Origin: Actinomycetota bacterium
Lineage (GTDB): Bacteria; Actinomycetota; Thermoleophilia; Gaiellales; Gaiellaceae
NCBI GenBank assembly: GCA_013813345.1
Contig: JACCRW010000441.1
Coordinates: 1 to 9,480, forward strand
Direction: 5' to 3'
Length of the DNA: 9,480 nucleotides
The notes below the pieces were generated by a model that was given only the letters and a program-made list of their open reading frames with translations, searched no databases and was not told the DNA's origin. This document shows, piece after piece, positions 1 to 4,686 of this stretch; the first letter of the stretch is position 1, and every line of letters begins with the position of its first letter. Made by a program: the position numbers and the translations under genes.

Positions 1-291
1 GGAGCCGTCGCCGGCTTCGTCATGGTTGTTGACGACGAGGTCGAGCAGGTGTACGTCTCGGCGCTTCACCGAGGAACCGGACTCGCCGCGCTCCTGCTGC
101 GCGAGGCGGAGAGGCAGGTCAAAGCGAACGGCTACGCGAAGGCCTGGCTCGCGGTTGTCGCCGGCAACGCGAGAGCCCGGGCCTTCTACGAGCGAAACGG
201 ATGGCGCGACGAGGGGCCGTTCGACTACCTCGCCGCCGCAGAGGACGGACCGATCCCGGTTCCCTCTCATCGCTACACGAAGCTCATCTGA
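1..291 (+). CDS. GNAT-family N-acetyltransferase, C-terminal part (5' end outside window)
   Basis: The frame is open from the first base and ends at TGA 289-291, giving 96 visible residues. GNAT enzymes move an acetyl group from acetyl-CoA to an amine. The acetyl-CoA pyrophosphate loop (motif A, R/Q-x-x-G-x-G/A) is visible as RGTGLA at about residues 19-24, just after the beta-4 strand EQVYVS. Motif B follows as NARARAFYERNGW (about residues 56-68), the usual N-x-x-A-x-x-F-Y-x-x-x-G-F/W pattern. The end of the protein, HRYTKLI, is a typical GNAT last strand. The N-terminal strands are missing, so the true start and the substrate cannot be judged. The next gene on this strand, dinB, starts 61 bases downstream, and a hairpin begins at the stop codon, so the two are probably separate transcription units. 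The family call is firm; the acceptor is unknown. Confidence 0.88.
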   Translation, partial: GAVAGFVMVVDDEVEQVYVSALHRGTGLAALLLREAERQVKANGYAKAWLAVVAGNARARAFYERNGWRDEGPFDYLAAAEDGPIPVPSHRYTKLI

Positions 292-314
292 CGAGCGCAG
301 CGCAGGGCTCGTCA
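289..314 (+). terminator. Hairpin at the GNAT stop codon, possible terminator without U-tract
   Basis: A perfect 8-bp inverted repeat, TGACGAGC (289-296) and GCTCGTCA (307-314), encloses a 10-base loop. The left arm begins with the TGA stop codon itself. No run of T follows, so this is not a textbook intrinsic terminator. In high-GC actinobacteria, U-less stem-loops at gene ends may end transcription or protect the 3' end. A second small palindrome, TGCCGGCA, follows directly at 315-322. Confidence 0.4.
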
Positions 315-339
315 TGCCGGCACGGTCGGACGCGGGGCG

Positions 340-345
340 TAGCCT
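340..345 (+). promoter_or_regulatory. Possible -10 element for a leaderless dinB transcript
   Basis: TAGCCT matches the actinobacterial -10 pattern TANNNT and ends exactly seven bases before the dinB ATG at 353. That is the spacing expected if transcription begins at the start codon. No good Shine-Dalgarno sequence lies ahead of this ATG, which fits a leaderless message, but no convincing -35 is visible. The pattern is short and could be chance. Confidence 0.3.
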
Positions 346-352
346 TGACGGG

Positions 353-1417
353 ATGACGATCGTCGCCCACCTCGACCTCGATGCCTTCTTCGCGGCGGTG
401 GAGGAGCTCGAGAACCCGGAGCTGCGGCGCCGGCCGCTCGTCGTGGGCGGCGACCCGCGCAGCCGCGGCGTCGTTGCGACCGCGAATTACGTCGCGCGGC
501 AGTTCGGGATCCACTCCGCGATGAGCTGCGCCGAGGCGCTGCGGCGCTGCCCGGAGGCCGTCTTCGTCCGGCCGCGGCACACGCTCTATCGCGAGTACTC
601 GGCCGAGGTCTGGAAGGCGATCCGCGAGGTTGTCCCCGTCGTCGAGCGCACCGGGCTCGACGAGGGTTACCTCGACCTGACGCCGCTGGCGGCCGACTTC
701 GGGCGCGCGAGAGCGCTGGCGGAGGCGGTGCGGACTTCGGTGCGGGCGGCGACGAGCCTCTCCTGCTCGCTCGGCGTGGCGCCGACGAAGGTGGTCGCGA
801 AGGTCGCGTCGGATCGCCGAAAGCCCGGCGGGATCACGGTCGTCCCGGCGGGTATGGAGGCGGCGTTCCTGGCGCCGTTTCCGGTTCGTGTTCTCCCCGG
901 GGTCGGGCCGCGGGCGGAGGAGCGGCTGCGTTCGGCGGGAATCGCCACGATCGGCGGGCTCGGAGCGCTGTCGGACCTCGATCTCCGCGCGATCCTCCCC
1001 GGCCAGGTCGGCCGGCTGCTGCGCGACCGCGCGCTCGGGATCGACCCGCGCGGGCTCGAGCTGACGAGCGAGCGGATCTCGATCTCGGTCGAGGAGACGT
1101 TCGAGCGCGACCTGCGCGAGCGCGACCTCCTCCACGCCGAGCTGCGCCGGATGGCGCTCGAAGTCGGTGGGTACCTCCAGCGCGACGGCCTCTCGGCCCG
1201 GACGGTGATGACGAAGCTCCGCTACGCCGACTTCTCGATCCGCAGCCGCTCGGCGAGCCTCCCGGTCGGGATCGACGACGCGGAGCGGATCGGCGAGCTC
1301 GCGTGCTCGCTCCTCGACCGCGGCCTCCGCGACCGCCCGGGGGCGCTGCGACTGGTCGGCGTCGGCGTCTCGGGCCTCAGCGGTTATCGGCAACTCACAC
1401 TCGAGGAAACGGGCTAG
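353..1417 (+). CDS. dinB: DNA polymerase IV (Y-family translesion polymerase)
   Basis: The product has 354 residues, the normal length for Pol IV, which copies past damaged bases at stalled forks. Catalytic acidic residues are visible: D8 in HLDLDAFF and the pair D103/E104 in GLDEGYLDL. F13 sits at the steric-gate position of E. coli DinB. NPELRRRPLVVGG (21-33) and the block ATANYVARQFGIHSAMS (42-58) are standard palm/finger motifs. The helix-hairpin-helix thumb reads VLPGVGPRAEERLRSAGI, and the little-finger domain fills the C-terminus. QLTLE at residues 347-351 fits a degenerate beta-clamp-binding motif at the usual C-terminal place. The ATG at 353 is chosen because homologues begin a few residues before HLDLDAFF; the in-frame ATG at 314 would add 13 unconserved residues. 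The active-site block reads GLDEG where SIDEA is commoner. The stop overlaps the convergent ankyrin gene by CTAG. No lexA-type operator was recognised upstream. Confidence 0.95.
   Translation: MTIVAHLDLDAFFAAVEELENPELRRRPLVVGGDPRSRGVVATANYVARQFGIHSAMSCAEALRRCPEAVFVRPRHTLYREYSAEVWKAIREVVPVVERTGLDEGYLDLTPLAADFGRARALAEAVRTSVRAATSLSCSLGVAPTKVVAKVASDRRKPGGITVVPAGMEAAFLAPFPVRVLPGVGPRAEERLRSAGIATIGGLGALSDLDLRAILPGQVGRLLRDRALGIDPRGLELTSERISISVEETFERDLRERDLLHAELRRMALEVGGYLQRDGLSARTVMTKLRYADFSIRSRSASLPVGIDDAERIGELACSLLDRGLRDRPGALRLVGVGVSGLSGYRQLTLEETG
1414..1417. other. CTAG shared by two convergent TAG stop codons (dinB / ankyrin gene)
   Basis: dinB ends with TAG at 1415-1417 and the minus-strand ankyrin gene ends with TAG at 1416-1414. 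The palindrome CTAG therefore supplies both stops in four bases, and there is no room for a terminator between the genes. Confidence 0.9.
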
Positions 1418-2055
1418 GCCAGAAGCTCGCCGAGCTCGTCGTGGCCGGCTGTCGCCGCAAGGTCAACGGCTGTCTTGCCCTCGTCGTTGCGGACCGACTT
1501 GTCCGCCCCACACTCGATCAGCGCCTCGACGCTCTCGCGGTCGCCGTTCTGGGCCGCGGCGTGGAGCGGGGTGTAGCCGCCGCGCTGGCGTGCGTTCGGG
1601 TCGGCGCCGTGCTCGAGGAGGAGCGCCACGAGCTTCGAGTGCCTACCGGCTGCGGCGCTGTGAAGCGGAGCGACCTCGAGCTCGGCGTTCCGTGCGACGG
1701 CATTCGCGTCGGCGCCGTGCTCCAGGAGCAGCGCAGCAGCATCCTCGTGGCCGAAGTACGCGGAGAGGTGCAGCGCAGTGAAGCCGTCGCTCGACCGCGC
1801 CTGTGCGAGCTCCCGGTCGCCGGCGAGCAGCGCCTCGAGTCCCCACGTCCGCCCGACCGCTGCCGCATCGAAGACGTCGAGCGCGGGGTTCGCGTCGAGC
1901 AGGATCGTCGCGACCTCCTCCTGCCCCGCGTAGACCGCTCGCCGAATCGCCGAGATGCCGTCCTCGTCGCGCTCCTCGGCCGCCTCCGGCCGGCGCTCGA
2001 GCAGCTCGCGAACGGCATCGTCGTCGCCGGCCTCGATCAGGGCGAACAGATCCAC
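1414..2055 (-). CDS. Ankyrin-repeat protein
   Basis: The product has 213 residues built almost wholly of ankyrin repeats, which serve as protein-binding scaffolds; the partner is unknown. Repeats can be read at about residues 32-61 (degenerate), 62-89 (poor), 90-121 (DGFTALHLSAYFGHED), 125-155, 159-190 (GYTPLHAAAQNGD) and 192-213 (capping). The T-A/P-L-H and LLLEHGADxNA signatures are clear in the middle copies. An N-terminal helix pair (3-30) probably caps the stack. I see no signal peptide, membrane segment or enzymatic domain, so it is probably cytoplasmic. The start is GTG at 2055, because an in-frame TAG lies five codons upstream. A TANNNT box (TAGAGT) ends six bases before the GTG, while the only Shine-Dalgarno-like AGGAG is 15 bases away, so a leaderless message is possible. 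It is divergent from the VOC gene and convergent with dinB; neither neighbour reveals its job. Confidence 0.9.
   Translation of the reverse strand: MDLFALIEAGDDDAVRELLERRPEAAEERDEDGISAIRRAVYAGQEEVATILLDANPALDVFDAAAVGRTWGLEALLAGDRELAQARSSDGFTALHLSAYFGHEDAAALLLEHGADANAVARNAELEVAPLHSAAAGRHSKLVALLLEHGADPNARQRGGYTPLHAAAQNGDRESVEALIECGADKSVRNDEGKTAVDLAATAGHDELGELLA
1592..1734. repeat. Pair of near-identical 35-bp DNA repeats inside the ankyrin gene
   Basis: Positions 1592-1626 and 1700-1734 match at 31 of 35 bases and lie 108 bp (36 codons) apart. Both encode the LLLEHGADxNA end of an ankyrin repeat. The DNA-level identity suggests duplication of a repeat unit or strong selection on this motif. 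Confidence 0.75.
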
Positions 2056-2061
2056 TGCTGG

Positions 2062-2067
2062 ACTCTA
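2062..2067 (-). promoter_or_regulatory. Possible -10 element for the ankyrin gene
   Basis: On the minus strand TAGAGT fits TANNNT and ends six bases before the GTG start at 2055, a leaderless arrangement. No -35 is obvious. The 55-bp divergent spacer (2056-2110) must serve both this gene and the VOC gene. It also holds a direct repeat of GGACTC about 20 bp apart, whose meaning is unknown. Confidence 0.25.
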
Positions 2068-2098
2068 TGGCTCCTGATAGGACTCGGCGACGACGAAC

Positions 2099-2105
2099 AA
2101 GGAGG
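2099..2105 (+). promoter_or_regulatory. Strong Shine-Dalgarno site of the VOC gene
   Basis: AAGGAGG lies five bases before the ATG at 2111. It is a perfect anti-16S match at good spacing and fixes the start of the VOC gene. Confidence 0.85.
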
Positions 2106-2110
2106 ACACC

Positions 2111-2533
2111 ATGGATTGGAAGCTCGAGCTCGTCGTGGTTCCCGTCTCGGACGTGGATCGCGCCAAGGCGTTCTACGTCGACAAGGCGGGCTTCGGCGTG
2201 GACGTGGACGCCCGCCCCACCGACGAGATTCGCGTCGTGCAGCTCACACCGCCCGGATCGGCGTGCTCGATCGCGATCGGGGTGGGGATCGGGCAATCGG
2301 AGCCCGGCACCACGAAGGGGCTGCACCTGATCGTTACCGAGATCGAGGCCGCCCGAGCCGAACTCGTCGAACGCGGCGTCGACGCCAGCGACCCCTTCCA
2401 TTTCGGGCCGGAGGGCCGCACGGCAGGGGTGGATCCCGAGCGCGCCGACTACGCCAGCTTCCTCACCTTCGACGACCCGGACGGCAACACCTGGCTCGTG
2501 CAGGAGGTCGGACGGAAGCAGCCTGACCGCTAG
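2111..2533 (+). CDS. VOC superfamily (glyoxalase/bleomycin-resistance fold) protein
   Basis: The product has 140 residues and one complete vicinal-oxygen-chelate domain made of two beta-alpha-beta-beta-beta modules. Module one begins with LELVVVPVSDVDRAKAFY (residues 5-22), the usual opening of the fold. Module two begins at GLHLIVTEIEAARAELVERG (70-89), and the closing strand is DDPDGNTWLVQEV (121-133). E6, H72 and E132 sit where VOC enzymes carry metal ligands, so a metal-dependent enzyme is plausible. The superfamily includes glyoxalase I, dioxygenases, epimerases and antibiotic-binding proteins, and the substrate here cannot be told. A perfect AAGGAGG five bases upstream sets the start. 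It is divergent from the ankyrin gene and its TAG stop overlaps that of the convergent hydrolase gene in CTAG. No partner is evident, and it is probably a single-gene unit. Confidence 0.9.
   Translation: MDWKLELVVVPVSDVDRAKAFYVDKAGFGVDVDARPTDEIRVVQLTPPGSACSIAIGVGIGQSEPGTTKGLHLIVTEIEAARAELVERGVDASDPFHFGPEGRTAGVDPERADYASFLTFDDPDGNTWLVQEVGRKQPDR
2530..2533. other. CTAG shared by two convergent TAG stop codons (VOC / DDAH-like)
   Basis: The plus-strand VOC gene stops at TAG 2531-2533 and the minus-strand hydrolase gene stops at TAG 2532-2530, so both use the same four-base palindrome. Confidence 0.9.
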
Positions 2534-3387
2534 CCGCGCAGCAGCGGCCGTGTGAGGCAGGTTGGGCCGCCGTCGCCCTTGCGCGAGATCTCGTCGCCGC
2601 GGTAGGTGACGACGTCGACGCCCGCACGCTCCATCCGCCGGCGCGTCTCGTCGTTCCCCTCCAGCGCGAGCGCGCGACGCGGCCCGAGCGCGAGCACGTT
2701 CGAGCCCATCGACTCGAACTCCTCGTCGGGCACCTCGACCGTGCCGATCCCACGCTCGGCGAGCAGCTCGAGGAGCCGCACCGGAGCGAGTCGCGGATAC
2801 ACGAGCGCAAGATCGGCGTCGAGCGGCGAGAGGAACGACATCAGGTGCATGACCTCGGCGGCGCCGTTCCAGTGCGGCAGGTCGAATCGGATCACCTCGA
2901 CCCCAGGGAAGGCCGCCTCGAGCGCGTCGATCCCAGCCCCGTTCGTGCGGTAGCCGTGACCAGCGAGGAGCGTCCGCTCGTCGAGCCAGACCGTGTCGCC
3001 GCCTTCGACTGTCGCCGGCGCCTCGAGCTCGTGCGCGACGGGAACGCCGGCGTTGACGAGCGCCGCTGCGACTCCGCCAGGCTCCCGCCGCCGCCCCTCC
3101 TTGCCCGGCCGGAGGACGACGACGCCCGCGTCGCCGACGAGGACGGGGTCGTAGGTGTAGATCGCATCAGGATTACTGGCGTCGTGGCGGGCGACGACGA
3201 CCTCGGCGCCCGCCTCCTCGAGGAGGACACAGAACGCCTCGTGCTCGGCCGCCGCCACCACCGGATCGGGCTCCGACCGCCAGCCGTACTCGCGCCAGGC
3301 GACCGCGTCCTCCGGGAGCGGCGGCCGCACGAGCACCCGCTTCAGCGCACCCGTCATCGACTGCGACCCGTACGCGCGCTCCGTCAT
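2530..3387 (-). CDS. Dimethylarginine dimethylaminohydrolase-like amidinohydrolase (arginine deiminase/amidinotransferase superfamily)
   Basis: The product has 285 residues with the pentein fold pattern of the guanidine-modifying superfamily. DDAH members hydrolyse methylated arginine to citrulline plus a methylamine. Likely catalytic residues are C277 in GGPTCLTRP near the C-terminus, H181 in NGAAEVMHLMSFL, and E128 in the VEGGD block. SMGSNVLAL (227-235) is the familiar strand before the cysteine loop. The length suits DDAH rather than the longer arginine deiminase (about 400). The start is ATG 3387, because it forms an ATGA overlap with the stop of the upstream SGNH gene; this implies translational coupling and explains the lack of a Shine-Dalgarno site. 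The open frame runs back to an ATG at 3468, but that would lie inside the SGNH gene. Substrate choice within the superfamily (dimethylarginine, arginine or another guanidine) is not settled. Confidence 0.85.
   Translation of the reverse strand: MTERAYGSQSMTGALKRVLVRPPLPEDAVAWREYGWRSEPDPVVAAAEHEAFCVLLEEAGAEVVVARHDASNPDAIYTYDPVLVGDAGVVVLRPGKEGRRREPGGVAAALVNAGVPVAHELEAPATVEGGDTVWLDERTLLAGHGYRTNGAGIDALEAAFPGVEVIRFDLPHWNGAAEVMHLMSFLSPLDADLALVYPRLAPVRLLELLAERGIGTVEVPDEEFESMGSNVLALGPRRALALEGNDETRRRMERAGVDVVTYRGDEISRKGDGGPTCLTRPLLRG
3384..3387 (-). other. ATGA start/stop overlap coupling SGNH and DDAH-like genes
   Basis: On the minus strand the bases 3387-3384 read ATGA: the ATG of the DDAH-like gene overlaps the TGA of the SGNH gene. 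This arrangement lets terminating ribosomes restart and points to a joint transcript. Confidence 0.85.
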
Positions 3388-4076
3388 CTGCTTGGGGGCA
3401 ATCGAAAGGCGAGCTCGCCGAGCCGGCGGTAGCCCTCGACCGAGGGGTGATCGCCGTCGGAGGTCCACTCGTCGCGCATCCGGCCGGGCTCATCCGGATG
3501 CTCGAGCGTCGCGTAGAACGGCAGCACGGGCACGTCCTCCTCGCGCGCGAGCTCCTCGATCAGCTCGTTCAGACGGTCGATCGGCTCCTCGGCGCTCGGC
3601 CAGCCCCTGTTCCAGGGGAGGACGTTCGCGATCGCTACGCGCAGCCCGAGCTCCTTGCCACGCCGCACCATCGCACCCAAGTTCTCCGCCGCCGACTCGA
3701 CGTCGCGGCCCTGCGCGATGTCGTTGATCCCGCCCTGGACGACGAGCACGTCGGCGTCCGCGGTGCACGCGTCGAAGCGCGACGCGATCTCATCGGTGCG
3801 CTCGCCCCAGACCCCGCAGTTGCGGAACCGGAGCCGCGGATCCTTCCTCGCCGCCCAATACTCCCACTGGCTCTGCTCGTCGAGGTCGTCGCCGTAGCTC
3901 GCGCGCACGTCCGGATCGGGATCCCAGTACGGCGAGCCCGCGTGGATCGAGTCGCCCAGAGCCGCGACGACGATCTCTCCCTCTCGGTTCACAGTTGCGA
4001 TCTCACCTCCCTCGGCCCGGCCGCAACCCGCAGCCAGGAGTGCGAGGAGAACGTATCCGTGGACGTGGAGGCGCAT
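3384..4076 (-). CDS. SGNH/GDSL-family hydrolase, predicted lipoprotein
   Basis: The product has 230 residues. It opens with a signal peptide: a short charged start, a hydrophobic core VLLALLAAG and a lipobox LAAGC with the lipidated cysteine at C18. It should therefore be exported and anchored to the outer face of the membrane. The SGNH blocks are in order: GDSI with nucleophile S43 (block I), a glycine in the NCGVWGERTDEI region (86-97, block II), GGIND with N118 (block III) and D207-x-x-H210 in DGDHPSVEGY (block V). The catalytic set is complete, so an active esterase, lipase or carbohydrate deacetylase is expected; the substrate is unknown. ATG 4076 is the only start that gives a full signal peptide, although no Shine-Dalgarno is visible. 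It is the first gene of a two-gene operon: its TGA overlaps the DDAH-like ATG. The divergent PNPOx gene starts only 7-19 bases away. Confidence 0.9.
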   Translation of the reverse strand: MRLHVHGYVLLALLAAGCGRAEGGEIATVNREGEIVVAALGDSIHAGSPYWDPDPDVRASYGDDLDEQSQWEYWAARKDPRLRFRNCGVWGERTDEIASRFDACTADADVLVVQGGINDIAQGRDVESAAENLGAMVRRGKELGLRVAIANVLPWNRGWPSAEEPIDRLNELIEELAREEDVPVLPFYATLEHPDEPGRMRDEWTSDGDHPSVEGYRRLGELAFRLPPSR

Positions 4077-4077
4077 C

Positions 4078-4083
4078 GGGAGG
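4078..4083 (+). promoter_or_regulatory. Shine-Dalgarno candidate deciding the PNPOx-family start
   Basis: GGGAGG touches the ATG at 4084 directly, so it cannot serve that codon. It lies 12 bases before the ATG at 4096, long but workable spacing. This favours 4096 as the start. Confidence 0.45.
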
Positions 4084-4095
4084 ATGATCGGTCGG

Positions 4096-4686
4096 ATGAG
4101 TCTGTACGGCCCGCATCAGCGCGAGCTCCAGGACAGGTTCGATACACGCCGCCTCGCGGATCGGCTCGAGGAGCGCAATCTCAGGACCACGATCGACGCC
4201 GACGACCGTCGCTTCATCGAGGCGCGCGACATGTTCTTCCTCGCGACCGCCGACGAGGAGGGGATCGTCCAGTGCTCCTACAAGGGCGGCGAGCCCGGCT
4301 TCGTCCGCGTGCTGGACGAGCGCACGATCGCCTTCCCGAGCTATGACGGGAATGGGATGTTCCTCTCGCTCGGGAACCTCTCGGCGAACCCGAGCGTCGG
4401 CCTCCTCTTCATCGACTTCGAGGGCCAGAAGCGGTTGCGGCTGAGCGGCCGGGCCTCGATCGACGACGCCGACTCGCTGCTCGCCGAGTACGAGCGGGCG
4501 CAGTGCATCGTGCGTGTCGTCGCTACGCACGTCTTCCCGAACTGCCCGCGCTACATCCACAAGCTCGAGCTCGTCCAGCGCTCGCGCTTCGTTCCCCAGG
4601 CCGGGTGTGAGCCACCCGTACCGGAGTGGAAGCGCCGTGACTGGGCGGTCGACGTGCTGCCGGCCGGCGATCCGGCCCGCGACTAG
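4096..4686 (+). CDS. Pyridoxamine 5'-phosphate oxidase-family (FMN-binding split barrel) protein
   Basis: The product has 196 residues. The split-barrel core begins at MFFLATADEEGIVQCSYKGG (46-65) and runs through GFVRVLDERTIAFPSYDGNGM (68-88) and LGNLSANPSVGLLFIDFE (92-109), a run typical of predicted flavin-binding PNPOx proteins. NCPRYIHKLELV (149-160) is the conserved C-terminal block. Members bind FMN, F420 or heme and act as oxidoreductases; true PdxH activity (PLP synthesis) is unlikely because the PdxH C-terminal signature is not seen. The start could be ATG 4084 or 4096; 4096 is preferred because GGGAGG at 4078-4083 leaves no spacing for 4084. It is divergent from the SGNH lipoprotein gene with almost no spacer, and convergent with DUF2339 through a shared CTAG stop. 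The cytoplasmic location is inferred from the lack of a signal peptide. The cofactor and substrate are open. Confidence 0.85.
   Translation: MSLYGPHQRELQDRFDTRRLADRLEERNLRTTIDADDRRFIEARDMFFLATADEEGIVQCSYKGGEPGFVRVLDERTIAFPSYDGNGMFLSLGNLSANPSVGLLFIDFEGQKRLRLSGRASIDDADSLLAEYERAQCIVRVVATHVFPNCPRYIHKLELVQRSRFVPQAGCEPPVPEWKRRDWAVDVLPAGDPARD
4683..4686. other. CTAG shared by two convergent TAG stop codons (PNPOx / DUF2339)
   Basis: The plus-strand gene stops at TAG 4684-4686 and the minus-strand DUF2339 gene at TAG 4685-4683, the third such overlap in the window. Confidence 0.9.

Noticed and set aside
26..352. Extended N-terminus for dinB
   Set aside because: The extra frame overlaps the GNAT gene and gives Arg/Ser-rich, unconserved residues. 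Pol IV proteins start just before the HLDLDAFF motif.
284..1393. Long open frame on the minus strand opposite dinB
   Set aside because: The translation is Arg/Asp/Glu-rich with no recognisable domain, while dinB on the other strand is unmistakable. GC-rich third positions commonly leave antisense frames open.
3388..3468. Longer start for the DDAH-like gene
   Set aside because: It would lie inside the SGNH coding sequence and adds Arg-rich residues; the ATGA overlap at 3387 is a better start.
4096..4686. Genuine PdxH (vitamin B6 salvage oxidase)
   Set aside because: The split barrel is present, but I do not see the PdxH C-terminal signature, and the sequence looks like the broader predicted flavin-binding family.
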